Of a DNA stretch of 64,000 nt, positions 48,001 to 59,484 are shown one piece after another (position 1 is the stretch's first letter; every line of letters begins with the position of its first letter). The notes under the pieces were generated by a model. The model had not been told where the DNA came from, did no database searches, and saw nothing but the letters and a program-made list of their open reading frames with translations. Source of the stretch: Apiospora phragmitis (lineage: Eukaryota > Ascomycota > Sordariomycetes > Amphisphaeriales > Apiosporaceae). Both the position numbers and the translations under genes were made by a program. Location of the stretch: NCBI GenBank assembly GCA_038363925.1, contig JAQQWL010000015.1:1364001-1428000 (forward strand). Reading direction: 5' to 3'.

Positions 48001-48927
48001 AAATCAAGAAATTATGGTCAGACAGCCTCAGTGAACAGGTTTCAAAGGCCAGGCTAGGTCTAGTTCTTCCGCAGAGGTCGGGTTACTATTTCTAGGTGTC
48101 GTCTCCGATATACGCAGATAACCGTTTATATATTAACCGAGCTGTACCTACGGTATGGGAACCTCATAAGAGTATAGATAACGGTCGAGAACGCGTATAC
48201 CAGATATACCGAAGAGGAAAAGCTACAGGGCTGGGGTGGATATGGAGTATGTATGCATCGCTGAACGACAGTATTCGCTGCTGACTCGCCGAACAGCCAT
48301 GACTGGCCTAAGTGGAACCTACAGTAGCTGGTGGATGTGAGTCTTGGCTGCTCCCAGCCCGGCAATAGCGAGCCTAATGAAACGTCTTGCTGCCCAAGCT
48401 TTGACCGGTTCGGGTTCATAGACGTGTAGGCAATGGGTATAGGCAGTAGTATAGGCATAGGTGGGGGAACTTCAGCAACTTTTGAGCAAGGGTGGCTTTC
48501 CAGTGAGGGTGCCAAGTGTATGTAAGAGCCGCCTCTTCTCTCGGTCAATTGCTGTCTTCATCTGCCTCGCCCTCAGCCTCCGTGTCTATTGTAAACGACT
48601 GGAGCCACGCAGAGGGGCAGTGGACTCGTCTAACGGATCTACATCATCCCACCAGCTTCTGCCCAATCGCCCGTGGCTGATTGCGTGCTGCTAGCTTTTG
48701 GTAGGGTATCAATTAAGTCGACATTCTGCAATACAGCGCGCGTACCTGATCTGCCAACAATAGTGGCAGCTGGTGGCTATCATGGTTCCTGCCCGGTCAG
48801 GGGTAGAACCTCCCGACTTGCTGGCTGCTGCATGGCATACTGTGAGTCAGTATAGCACAGGCATAGTGACTGGATCACCGGATCGAATCGTAGATTGGCG
48901 CCTCGCAGGCCCGCCAGCCTGCCCGCC
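45043..48927. other. 3.9-kb gene-free region
   Basis: Between the 5' end of the ULD gene and the 3' end of EMC2, both on the minus strand. I scanned both strands and see only short frames, including 45274-45774, where several overlapping frames are simply the C/T-rich 5' leader of the ULD gene. A (GT)7 microsatellite sits at 47921-47934 and GC/CAGC-rich repeats at about 46620-46690. No RNA gene was recognised. Confidence 0.45.
47921..47934. repeat. (GT)7 microsatellite
   Basis: Seven uninterrupted GT dinucleotides in the long gene-free region. A second interrupted GT stretch follows at about 47952-47960. Confidence 0.85.
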
Positions 48928-50088
48928 TTAACGCACAGTCGTACTAGAACTCTTCTCTAGTAGCTCCCTGGCCGCAACAATCTCGGCTTCTTCAAATCCC
49001 CGCCAGCCCCTTTCCCCGGCCGTGAACCTCCGCGTAATCTCCCCGAGTTTTTCGGTGGCCAGCCCATCCAGCTTCTGGAGGGTGGACAAGTTAGGTGGCG
49101 AGAGACCATCACTTTCCGCCTGTTTTGAGGGCTTCGGTGGGTCATTGAGAAGCTGTGTGGTTGTCTTGCTAGGAGTTAGTACAGCCGGCTTGCTGGGTTG
49201 ATACGGAGAGTCGCAATAACGTACCAATTTCAAGCCGTAGTAGCCACGTAGGTAGTCGTCGCAGAGCTCGATGCTTCGGCAGAACCGTTTGAGTGCTTCA
49301 GCTAATTGCTTGGCGCTATCGTTCTGGTCCCCGATCCCGATTTGATGGACATGAGGAGCAGCTCCCCTATTCTGGCGTGGATCTAGGCAGATGCGTTAGT
49401 CACTTGGCGCTTGAAAGTAGCAAACGTCCCATGCTTACATTCCACGCATTCGGCTGCAGTACGAGCACCTCCTCCAATGCGAAGATGGCCTGAGAATACA
49501 GTCCTTGGGAGAAATAGATATCACTCAGCTCTGACCAAGCCTCGCTGTCGGTGGGGGAGAAGTCGAGTAGCCCAGTCAGGGCCGTGACTGCGTCTGGGAT
49601 GCGGCCGATGGATCGCAAAAGGGCAACGCGGCGCTTTACGATAGGCTAAAGAGAACAAGCTGTGTCAGACGGTTGCACAGTAGACCACGCAATGTATAAT
49701 AGGCAGCCTACTATGTTTGTCGGATTCTCCTGCAGTAATGCCTCGTATTCCTTCAGTACGACCTCGAGTGTGGCGTCGTCTGTGGCATCCGCTTCCTTCA
49801 TCAGGCCTATCAAGGCCATGACGCGCTCGTTGTCATCGCCAAAGCGATTCACCAGTCGACCGAGACACAGATGCGCCGATTCTTCGTCCCTGTGCGAAGG
49901 CATGAAAGCAGAAGGTTCTCATATATTGTCCACAGCTCGGGTGTCTCGGGCGCGCTGAAGAGCGATGAAAGGGCCGACGCCGTTACCGCTCCCGGAGAGC
50001 TCTTGATTATGTTAGGAGCTTGCTGTGATAGCTGCAGAGCAGTCGCTGGAGACAGATGTCCCGGCGGACGGAGGAGCGAGGACGTCAT
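48928..50088 (-). CDS. EMC2: ER membrane protein complex subunit 2 (EMC2, TPR protein)
   Basis: Cytosolic-side subunit of the EMC insertase for tail-anchored and multi-pass proteins. Model: complement(join(48928..49164,49225..49382,49439..49645,49712..50088)); with two bases restored the CDS is 981 nt, 326 residues. Introns are 56-66 nt, mostly with CTAAC branch sites. Conserved blocks: ETPELWTIYENLLLSCLRTG, RFGDDNERVMALIGLMKEAD, EVVLKEYEALLQENPTN, then IVKRRVALLRSIGRIPDAV and the TPRs LLDFSPTDSEAWSELSDIYF and YSQAIFALEEVLVLQPNAW, and finally LAEALKRFCRSIELCDDYLRG and YYGLKL. The frame breaks at CCC 49888-49890 (after CLRTG; resumes DEESAHLCLGRL) and at CCCC 49329-49332 (after SIKSGSG; resumes DQNDSAKQLAEAL). 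No transmembrane segment is present, as expected. Confidence 0.9.
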
Positions 50089-50743
50089 GGTAGATCGATC
50101 GAGAACTGGGGGAAACGCGTTCCAATGGACTTGCGGCGTTGAGTTTGGCGAGTCTCGAGAGTAAAAGTTTTTAGATGTCTTCGTCGGTCACGGTGATGAT
50201 CAAGGAGCTGTGTCGCATTGAAGCTCAACTTTGACTGCATGCACATTGGTTCACATGTGGCCACTGTAAGGTGCTGGCCAGTCTCGGTGACCCGGTAAAT
50301 CCGCCGTTGATTAGGGAGCCTTGGGGGCCAACTGGCGGGAGCTGGGATCGACTGGGGTAACCAGCTCACCAGTTGCAGGCGGTATTTTAGCGCAATTACG
50401 TCTATAAACCGGAGCACGACCTCCAAATCGCAATTTGGGGGTTCGTTGCGTACCTCTCAAGACTCATTGATTGGAGGGGCACAAGACCACCTGCAGTCCC
50501 TACATTTGAAGTTAATCTGGCCTACGACTCGACCCTGCGAAACCAACATCTCTCTCCGACCGAAGCTGATCAGCATCTCGTTTCTGGATGTATAGCTGTC
50601 GTCATGATGGCCTTCGGCCCAACACGAACCCACACCGCAACTGATAACTGATAGCTTGCCGACCGCTCTATTTGGCTTCATCCCACATACGATAAGACCG
50701 CTATACGTCGCCAGCACCGGTGCAAGGCGCCAAAGCTGCAAAG
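50089..50743. promoter_or_regulatory. Divergent promoter region EMC2 / APL5
   Basis: 655 bases between two outward-facing genes; both promoters are expected here. No defined element recognised. Confidence 0.45.
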
Positions 50744-53700
50744 ATGTATGTTAGAGGACTTAGATGCAAGTTGTCGTTTGTTCTTTTGCTAACAGACTTC
50801 AGGTTCGAAAAATCACTCTACGACCTCATCCGGGGGATGCGAAACCACAAGGGCAACGAGCGCGAGTACATACAGAACTGCCTGAAAGAATGTCGAGCCG
50901 AAATTCGATCCCAGGACTTGGACCTCAAGGCCACTGCCATGTTGAAGCTGGTCTACCTGGAGATGTTTGGCCACGACATGTCATGGGCTTCGTTCCACGT
51001 CTTGGAAGTCATGGCATCGCCCAAGTACCACCAGAAGCGCGTGGGCTATCTCGGCGCTGTGCAGAGTTTCCGCCCCGATACCGAAGTCCTCATGCTCGCG
51101 ACGAATCTCCTCAAGAAGGACCTCACCGGAGCTTCGACGACTACTATAGCGCTTCCAATCGTCGCCCTCCCTCACCTGATCACTCCCTCCTTGGCGCTCT
51201 CGACCCTCTCCGATTTGCTCCCTCGACTCAGCCATAGCAATCCCACGATTCGCAAGAAAACCATCGTTACTCTGTATAGGCTAGCTCTAGTGTTCCCGGA
51301 AACCCTGCGCGCGGCATGGCCGAAAATAAAGGAAAAGCTCATGGATACAAGGGAAGATCCAAGTGTCACGGCGGCTATTGTGAATGTTGTCTGCGAATTA
51401 GGCTGGCGCCGGCCCAACGACTTCCTACCTCTCGCCCCAAGGCTATTCGAATTGCTTGTTGATAGCGGCAACAACTGGATGGCTATCAAACTAATAAAAC
51501 TGGTAAGAGCTATACAGTCGGGACATTGGACACACTCGGCTTCTATACTCATTGTTATCTAGTTTGCGACACTCACTCCGCTCGAACCGCGGCTTGTGCG
51601 GAAGCTACTACCTCCCTTAACCGAAATCATTCGCAGTACTCCTGCAATGTCATTATTGTACGAGTGTATCAATGGCATTATCCAGGGAGGCATTCTAGGC
51701 AGCGGCGATGATGACGACGGAAGGGAAGAGATTGCATCCCTCTGCGTCAGCAAGCTCCGCAGCATGATAATGGTCGACGGCGACCCTAACCGTACGTTTG
51801 AGACATTTCCGCATACTGACGGGGGCTTTTACTGACATCTGTTGATAGTCAAATACGTGGCACTCCTCGCTTTTAACAAGATTGTGGTTACACACCCTTG
51901 GCTTGTTGCTCAGCAAGAGGATGTAATTCTTGAGTGTATCGACAGTACAGATATTTCAATTCGCATCAAGTCGTTGGATCTGGTCCAGGGCATGGTTAGC
52001 AGCGAAAACCTGATATCCATTGTTAGTCGTCTCATGAGGCAGCTTAAGAGTGCCTCACCAGAGAATGGAAGAAATGCCGCGGTCGATCCGGCTGATCTGG
52101 ATTCGGACGAAGAAGCTTTGGAGGAGACCATCAATCCGCGACAGAAGAATAGCGGGCAATCGCAACCACTGCCGGATGACTACAGGGCCGACGTAATAAA
52201 CAGGATCCTGGATATGTGCTCACGAAATAACTACAGCAACCTAACAGACTTCGAGTGGTATATAGATATCCTCACACAGTTGGTCCGTATGGTTCCCTTG
52301 CCCCGGCCTACAAACGACTTGGAATCATCTGCAAGTTACAAGTCGAATATTGGGGATGCGTCGGAACAGATCGGCGACGAACTGAGGAATGTTACTGTCA
52401 AGGTACATGCCATCCGGCCAGCATGTGTCGAAGCTGCGAACGCCATCCTGATGCAGTTCGATAAAGACGCGCCAAGCGGTCATCCTGTGACATCAGGTGC
52501 AGTGAAACCTATAGCTTGGGTTATAGGGGAGTTTGCGACCGAGACGTCATCCCCAGATGACAGTCTCGGGTCGTTGCTACAGCTTATTCCTCGGGTCACC
52601 TCTCCGGAGTCGTTGGCGGCCTGTTTGCAAGCTGCCACTAAGGTTTTTTCTCTCATTGCAGGTGACAGCATAGCTCCATGGACTCCCGAGAGGAAGTCGA
52701 TGATCTCGTTGCTCATGGCCCGTATCATTCATGTTTTCGAGCCTCTGGCTATGCATCCGAACCTTGAAGTACAAGAGAGGGCTGTTGAGTTCATCGAATT
52801 GCTCAAATTGACAGCGGAGGCCGTGTCTGGTCAAGATGCTGTCGGAGAGGCGTCAGATTATGCCCCTTTACTGCTTACACAAGCGATGCCATCGCTATTC
52901 GGGGGCTGGGAGCTGAAGTCCGTTGCAGCTTCAGCCCAGAAGAATGTGCCTTTCCCGGAGGGCTTGGATTCGATGAGCCTATCAACCCAAACCTCAACTC
53001 TCTTTTAGCCAATGCCCAGCCTCTCAGCATGCCCACAGAGGAAGCAGATGAATTCGAGATATATTACAACAAGCGGCCACCGCCGACGAGTATAGTTTCG
53101 GAACCCGCCATCAATCGTCTGGTTGAAAGCCGAGAAGATGTCGTTGGCTCCTATCAACAACAGCCAACAGAAGACGCGTACTTGGATCCAGATATCCTTG
53201 CCAGGAGGAAGGCAGAGCGTCGCGAGAGGAACAAGGACGATCCTTTCTACATTGGAGAAGGCAGTAGTCTTACCGGTACATCGACGCCCATACATAACAT
53301 CCTCCAGAACTCCAACGGTCCCGACTTGGATGTCGATTCGATCCCTATCATGGAGTTGGATCTCGACAAGCTTAACGCCGGTATCAGCGGGAGCGTTCCA
53401 TCCCAGTCACGCATAGCTCCTCGCCGAAGCCGCCGCGGCAGAAGATCGTCATCGCCGCGGACGAGAACCTCGCGGGGAGCGGCGGCTCCACGCCTCGCCA
53501 CTACGATTCGGAGAATAACTCGGACAGCTTCACCAAGTTGCGGGCCAAGCAGCTGAAGCAGTCGGTCCTCCTGGGTGTCGATTCGACCAACATCGGCTCG
53601 CTCAACCTCGAGGCGGAACCCGACAGCCGCGGCTACGACCCCGAGGCCCAGCAGCGCGAGGAGGCCGAGATGGCCCGCGCCATGAAGGAGGTGGAGCGGC

Positions 53701-54023
53701 TCCGGCTCGAGATGCAGCGCGCCAACGAGCGCATCCAGGTGGCCCAGGGCGTCGACGCCGAGGGCACGGTGGTCAAGAAGAAGTCGAAGAAGAAGGCGTC
53801 TGCCTCCACGCCAGCCGAGGGAGAGGGGGGTGATTCTGGGGCTGCTGTCAAGGCGAAGAAGAAGAAAAAGAAGGTGGTGGTTCCGGATGGCGGTGATGGG
53901 CCGAACGACGATAAACAAACGCCTGCCCCCGCTAAGGAAACAGTAGAGAGCGTGGGAGAACCGGCGGCCGTGAAGCCGAAAAAGAAAAAGAAGAAGGCCA
54001 GACCAGTAGAGATACAGGATTAA
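50744..54023 (+). CDS. APL5: AP-3 complex subunit delta (delta-adaptin)
   Basis: Large subunit of the AP-3 coat that sorts cargo from Golgi/endosomes to the vacuole. Model: join(50744..50745,50803..51502,51563..51791,51849..54023); with two bases restored the CDS is 3108 nt, 1035 residues. The start codon is split: AT in exon 1 and G after a 57-nt intron (donor GTATGT, branch GCTAAC, acceptor TTCAG), giving MFEKSLYDLIRGMRNHKG, the canonical delta-adaptin N-terminus. The adaptin trunk follows (REYIQNCLKECRAEIRSQD, GHDMSWASFHVLEVMASPKY, GYLGAVQSF). The frame shifts near 52969 (after FPEGLD, resuming DEPINPNLNSLLANAQPL) and near 53417-53424 (resuming PKPPRQKIVIAADENLAG), each a one-base loss. 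The C-terminus has an acidic coiled coil (EEAEMARAMKEVERLRLEM) and Lys-rich runs (KAKKKKKK). Translation from a non-split ATG upstream would not give this N-terminus. Confidence 0.9.
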
Positions 54024-55411
54024 GCTAGCTGATCAAGGTTGACTTTTTCACGGCTACAGGTCTACTGCCGCAGTGACTTCGCTTCGTCTTGTACTCAAAG
54101 TGGCGGGAGTCTCACTCGTGCATATCGGCCGGAAGAGACCCGGCCGGATGAGAGCCGCGCCGGTCCTGCTAGTCAACCCTTGTTTCTTGGAAAGGCAGAA
54201 GGATGCGCAGACTGCAGGACCATGTCTCAGATGAAAAGCGCGCAATCGGTTAGACCTATAGAACCCGGGAAGTATGTTAATCATGCAAACCATTTCAAAG
54301 CATGAAGACCTCAAATCTCTTGATGTGTACTCGAGATTATAGTCGTTCTCGCAATCACTGAAGAAGTCCAGCCGGCGTACGCCAGCGTTGGTCCTCAAGC
54401 GAGGCACATGTGTGAGCAATACAATAATACTATGCGAGGCGGGGGTCAGCGAGGGCACTCTATTCTATTGGTGTATTCTGCTATGCAATTCGGTGGCTGA
54501 ATTCCTCGTATGACCGTTGGGTTGAGTCAGAAGCGTGGCATATACCGGATGAGAAGAGAAAGAGGTCCTGTCTAACTGTCGTCCAAACTCCGTTTTACCT
54601 CCGATTCGGACGACATATCGTAAGGTTGGTTGTTAAGTTGTCTGGTATCACGTAGCTTCTGTACACCGCCTGCCACATCGGTCTAGTATGGTGAAATAGT
54701 TGACCTGATAGTAGCAAATCACATGGGTGCTATTGAAAAAGACGGACCATTTCAATCAATGCGCTGGATGCAGGCACATACTTTATGTATTCGTATACTT
54801 ACACCCCCACTAACTGCAGTAGAGGAACAGCAAGTTGCAGCTGGACCGTTAACCTACCTACCTAGACGCAGACCAGGGTGATCAGCCCCGCTACGACGCT
54901 GGGCGGGACAGTCAGTCACAGTCAGGGAATGGTGAGGGCGCGGGAGTCACTGAAGGGTTTTTTAGCCTCCGATTCGGAACCTAAAAGTCAGGTAGCAAAG
55001 CAGCGCATTCATGTCGCCATTCCACTTTACGGGTCAAATGTATTTCTGGCTGTACCTGGACCGGTGTTAAAGAAAGCGAGCAGGACATGACATAACGCGG
55101 TGGATTTTCCCTTCAACTCTAACTTTCCTCCTCTATTCCACACATACTTACATACGTACAATATTCCTCCCTTGTGATAGCCTCTCATACTCTCGTTTGA
55201 AACCCAGCTCCTCTCGTTATTCTGGCTGTGTGTGTTGTGTATTACTTCTATCGAGAAAAGTGTAATTTGTGTGTCTCCAACAAGACTGGACGACAGCGAC
55301 TGCCCCGCGATTCGTTGCTTTTGCGGAATAGCACAGGAGCAAAGGGAAGCCACCATTGGGTTTGCGCCAGAGACAAAAGTCAAACTCGCTTGCGCTGAGA
55401 CGGCCTTTACC
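54024..55411. other. Intergenic between tandem APL5 and HOM3
   Basis: About 1.4 kb with the APL5 3' flank and the HOM3 promoter/leader. An in-frame ATG at 55232 lies in the leader. No other gene is seen. Confidence 0.5.
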
Positions 55412-57306
55412 ATGACAGCCTTCGAGTTCAGCAACACTTCTAGCAATGGCTGGATAATACAAAAATTCGGCGGCACCAGCGTCGGCAAATTCCCAGACAA
55501 GGTATGTTGGAATCTCTTGGCTGCCCCGCGCCCTGTCAACTACCCTTATCGAGAGCATTGCGACTGACTACTTTGGTTTGTGTTCTTGTAGATCGCAGAA
55601 GACATTATACGGTACGTGCGATTCCTGGCTGCCATAACCCCCCCTTCTTGTACGATGATGCCTGCTAATTGAACATTGGAACAGGGCGAGTCTTGCTTCC
55701 AATAAAGTCGTTGTTGTTTGCTCGGCCCGGAGCACTGGAAAGAAGATCACGGGTACCACAAGTCGGTTAGTCAACATATACCTCCGAGAGTCGCAATTCG
55801 CAATCGGACCTGCCCCTAACACAATACGCCATTGTTCAGTCTCCTCAAGGTCTACAAGAAACTCAAGGCCATTGCCGCTGCCACTAGCAATGAAGCTACC
55901 CAGAACGAGATTCTCGACGCCGTCAAGATTGCCGTCCAAGAAATCTGCAGCGACCATGTCTTCGCCATTCAGTCTTTCATCAAGGACCCTGTCCTACAAA
56001 AGCAGGTCACGGCGGATATTGAAAACGACTGCCAGGAGTTGGTCGACTACGTCATTGCTGCTAAGCGCTTCAATCTCGAGGTCAACGCGAGGTCGAAAGA
56101 CAGGGTCATCAGTTTCGGTGAGAAGCTGAGCTGCAGATTCATGTCATATCTGCTCAAGGACAAGGTACGGAGGTTACGGCGCGCCCCTTATACGGCTGGT
56201 GCACTTTGCTGACAATACCCACAGAAAGTCGATGCCGAATACGTGGATCTCGCCGACGTTCTCCATTATGACAGCTCCGAGAGGCTCAGCCCGGCTTTCT
56301 ACCGAGAAGCCGCTGCCGCGTTCCAGAAGAGGATAACTGCGTGCGGGGAAAGAGTGCCTGTGGTTACGGGCTTCTTCGGTACTGTCCCTGGAAGTCTCAT
56401 GGACGGCGATATTGGACGGGGTTACACAGATCTGTGCGCAGCTTTGGCCTCCGTAGGTCTGAAGGCCGAGGAACTGCAGGTGTGGAAGGAGGTGGATGGT
56501 ATTTTCACAGCAGACCCGACCAAGGTCCCAACTGCGCGCCTCCTGGGCTCCATCACTCCGTCGGAAGCTGCCGAGCTCACATTCTACGGCTCCGAGGTCA
56601 TCCACCACCTGACTATGGACCAAGTCATCAAGGCCGAGCCACCGATACAAATTCGTATCAAGAACGTCAAGAACCCGAGGGGTGAGGGCACCATCGTGCT
56701 GCCCGACCCCGTTCAGTCGCCAGCACAGGAGATCAAGAGGTCGAGACCTTCAGAATCAACACCGCGGAAAACACCGAGACGTCCCACGGCCGTTACCATC
56801 AAGGACAACATCTCTGTCATCAACGTGCATTCCAACAAGCGATCCATCTCACATGGTTTCTTTGCTAAGGTTTTCGCTATCCTGAACAACCACCGCATCT
56901 CAGTGGATCTCATCTCGACCAGTGAGGTGCACGTATCCATGGCCATCCATGCCGCCAACTCACCAATCTCGCAACTTGAAGCAGCGAGGAAAGAATTGGA
57001 AGGCTGCGGCGATGTGAGCATGCTCCATGACATGGCCATTCTGAGCTTGGTTGGTGCCGAGATGAAGAACATGATTGGCATCTCAGGCCGTATGTTCTCG
57101 ACTCTGGGAGAGCACAATGTTAATATCGAAATGATTTCCCAGGGTAAGTCATTGCTTTTTTCTCCAGCTAACTGCGAGTGGCAGATTTGCTAACTGTTGT
57201 CATTATAGGTGCCAGCGAGATCAACATCAGTTGCGTGATCGACGCGCGGGAGGCTACCCGAGCTATGAACATACTACATACAAATCTGTTTACGTTTTTG
57301 GAATAG
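55412..57306 (+). CDS. HOM3: Aspartokinase (aspartate kinase)
   Basis: First enzyme of the threonine/methionine branch: phosphorylates L-aspartate. Model: join(55412..55501,55592..55611,55685..55765,55840..56164,56225..57143,57209..57306), 1533 nt, 510 residues; exon 2 is just 20 nt and all phases match. The N-terminal kinase signature is IQKFGGTSVGKF; further conserved blocks are VVVCSARSTGKKITGTT, VISFGEKLSCRFM, VPVVTGFFG, GRGYTDLCAALA, WKEVDGIFTADPTKVP and ARLLGSITPSEAAELTFYGSEVIHH. Two ACT-type regulatory regions follow (HGFFAKVFAILNNHRISVDL, then MIGISGRMFSTLGEHNVNIE), expected to mediate feedback by threonine. An in-frame upstream ATG (55232) would add 60 Cys-rich residues with no match to the family, so 55412 is preferred. 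It is the only gene of this pathway here. Confidence 0.95.
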
Positions 57307-57764
57307 ATCGACCTGCATAGATTCGGTGGAATTAAAAATCGCATTTGTGTTTGTTCTCCGGCGTTTGTGGCTGGCTGCACTTATAAATCCAGTCCGGAAT
57401 GGCCCGGTTTCGGAAAAAAGGGGCGTATGGGGAGCTGCAAAGAAGGTAGTCATGTGTTTTTTTCTAGAGATATCAGATTGCATTTGACAAGCACCTAAGA
57501 CAAGACATCATCGCAGTTGAGAGACTTCTTATTTTCAGAGAAAAAAAAGTAAGCCATTACTGGGTACCCTTCATACGGTCAATGTTTTGGAGCTTTTCCT
57601 TTCTTGAATATATCGTTATCTAATGTACTGTGTGTGTATGCCTATTCTATTACCGCTCTCGCTATTTATGAGATAGAGTGATGTATGACCTACCTTGGGA
57701 ACTTACCTTGGGAACCTACCTGTTAACATTTAGTTCTGAGTGGTATCATCGGCCTTCATCAGGC
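57307..57764. other. Intergenic, 3' flanks of HOM3 and the repeat-protein gene
   Basis: About 460 bases of AT-rich 3' flank between convergent genes. No gene seen. Confidence 0.5.
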
Positions 57765-57797
57765 TCAGAGCCCACGCCGAAGCGCCGCGATGAAGCG

Positions 57798-57982
57798 CGC
57801 ATCCTGGTCGACTTCCGACTCATCGCAGCGGGAGCAGGGGCAGGAACGGCGACGCGTCCTGATCGACCTCCGATCCCGACCCCATCGTCGGCGGGAACAG
57901 GGGCAGGAGCGGCGAGGCGTCCTGGTCAACTTGTTCCGACTCTATCGCCGGCGGTAACAAGGGTAGGAACGGCGAGGTGTCC
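57798..57982. repeat. ~60-bp minisatellite, about 3.5 units
   Basis: Direct imperfect units start near 57830, 57893 and 57953 (63 and 60 bp spacing), with a diverged partial unit at 57798-57829. The shared core on the plus strand reads like AGGGGCAGGAACGGCGA, then CGTCCTGGTC and CGACT. Unit lengths are multiples of three, so the minus-strand frame is preserved. Confidence 0.75.
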
Positions 57983-58434
57983 CCGCCGCTGGGGTCGCGG
58001 TCGGGCCGCCGGGTGTCCGTGAAGCTCAACCGGGCGAAGGGGTGGTGGAGCAGGCAGTCGCCCTCGATGGGGCCGCGCATCGGGTTCTCCCACAGGCTCC
58101 GGTACGGCCGCGGGGGGTTTGTCGTGGTGGTGGCGGCCCCCGTCCGGCGCGCCGCCTCGATCGCCCCGTCGTCGTTGCTCCGGGGAGAGGGCTGGTTTCG
58201 GAAGTGGTGCTCTGCCGCCGCTGCGACTGCTTCTACTGGGCAGAACAGCGGGCGCTGGGACACCGGGCGGAACAGCGGGCGGTAGTCCACGTCATCGCCC
58301 TCCTTCCGGTCCCTGGGGGTGCGGAGATTGCTGCCGCCCTCTTGGGGGTCCCTGGGATCATTCGTGCGACACGGGACCTCGCTACCGGAGATCTCTCCCT
58401 GGCTGGCGTCCGCGGTCGCTCGTGGTGTTTCCAT
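57820..58434 (-). CDS. Hypothetical protein with C-terminal tandem repeats
   Basis: An intronless frame of 204 residues starting at ATG 58434. I recognise no domain and no signal peptide or membrane segment. The first part is charged and Pro/Arg rich (RDPQEGGSNLRTPRDRKEG), and YRPLFRPVSQRPLFCPV contains a doubled RPLF-P motif. The last ~55 residues are a repeated unit of the form VDQDASPFLPLLPP. The stop TGA (57820) interrupts a further diverged repeat that continues in the next frame (DESEVDQDARFIAALRRGL) to a stop at 57765, so the true C-terminus may lie there if one base is missing. High GC and an open frame through a minisatellite could also produce a spurious ORF; coding status is plausible, not proven. 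Confidence 0.45.
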   Translation of the reverse strand: METPRATADASQGEISGSEVPCRTNDPRDPQEGGSNLRTPRDRKEGDDVDYRPLFRPVSQRPLFCPVEAVAAAAEHHFRNQPSPRSNDDGAIEAARRTGAATTTTNPPRPYRSLWENPMRGPIEGDCLLHHPFARLSFTDTRRPDRDPSGGDTSPFLPLLPPAIESEQVDQDASPLLPLFPPTMGSGSEVDQDASPFLPLLPLR

Positions 58435-59015
58435 GATTGATAAATGTGGTTACCGAAAAACTGGTCGTAGAATGGGTAGGTAAATCACTGGATGTGCAGC
58501 AGAGCAATGTTTATGGTGGTGTTGGAAGGTTTTCTATACCGAAGAAGTCCCGACTTGGGTGATCATATTATGGTATCTTGCTGTTCACTGCCTATCCCTG
58601 ATACAATAACCTTGTTTCAGTTGGTGATTACAATGTCTTTCTCCATCTTCTTGTCCTACTTACCTTGTCTTTACTGTTATGAGAAGCGAAAACAACTGTA
58701 AGGTTGGATCGCAAGTGCGTGTGCAGGACCACTCTTGCACCACCGTCTGCTTCCTCTTGGGCATCCCCTTTCCATACTAGCCAACCGAGGTAAGAGGAGA
58801 GCTATTCGGGGTTTATTTTGGACTCTGCCTATCGTAGATGCTAGACTCCATACGTCAACGCGGTCAAGCCGTTGCCCATTGTTCGGACCATGAGGGAGGC
58901 ATTAGTGAGTGGCAGGATAAAGGAGGTCATCGCCAAGTTTCCGGTTTTGCGCTGTTTCCCTCAGGGCTTGGCCATAAAGAAACCACCACATTCTTCGTCC
59001 TATTCGCTATGCATT

Positions 59016-59071
59016 AAAAAAAGAAAAAAAAAAGAGAAGAGTAAGAAAAAGGAAAAAGGGAAAGAAAAAAA
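59016..59071. repeat. A/G-rich purine tract
   Basis: About 55 bases of nearly pure A/G on the plus strand (one T at about 59042), immediately upstream of tRNA-like sequence. Confidence 0.8.
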
Positions 59072-59074
59072 CAA

Positions 59075-59270
59075 GCAGGTGTGTCGTGATGTAGTGGTTT
59101 ACATGCTATCGCTAAAGTCCTTTGTTTTGTATAGGTTAGATTCGAACTTGAAGCCTGCCGAGGGGGGTGTAAACACCTAGGTCCTTTTGTTTTTGTACAG
59201 GTTATTCAAGCCAAATCGCCTACCGAGGGGAAGCGCCCGCACCCACTACACCAGTCGGCCACCTGTTTGT
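59075..59270 (-). repeat. Two diverged tandem copies of a tRNA-like unit
   Basis: Read on the minus strand, two direct copies share CCCCTCGGYAGGC, then a GGCTT-like block, ATAACC/CTAACC, TRTACAAAA and AAAGGAC; the copies lie at about 59195-59270 and 59105-59190. One has a perfect B-box-like GTTCGAATC and both have TGTAGTGG A-box-like blocks nearby, the distal one on the opposite strand. Neither folds into a complete cloverleaf in my attempts, so these look like relics of tRNA or a tRNA-derived element, not functional tRNA genes. Confidence 0.35.
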
Positions 59271-59484
59271 TGGAAGAAAAGGCATTAATTTGAATATTTA
59301 ACCCGTCCTTCTCTCCTTCTTTGATTGCTAGGCGACCCCACCGCACACCCCCTATCTCGCTTTGCATGTCACTTGTTCTTGACGATTCCTCGTGTGGTCA
59401 TTCACCTTCCCCCTTACACAGTCGGCTAAACATGCTTGAGTAGTTGTTACACTTCTACAGAAGCTGCTGGCTGGAGTACGGAAC

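Larger units (their letters stand above)
58435..59484. other. Intergenic with purine tract and tRNA-like relics
   Basis: Apart from the low-complexity tract and tRNA-like sequences listed separately, I see no gene here. The frame at 58872-59180 ends in a Lys-run translated from the purine tract and is not credible. Confidence 0.45.

Noticed and set aside
55232..55411. 60-residue N-terminal extension of aspartokinase
   Set aside because: In frame, but Cys-rich and unlike the family; 55412 gives the conserved start of the protein.
58872..59180. Lys-rich 102-residue frame
   Set aside because: Half of it is translation of the purine tract; no start context or family.
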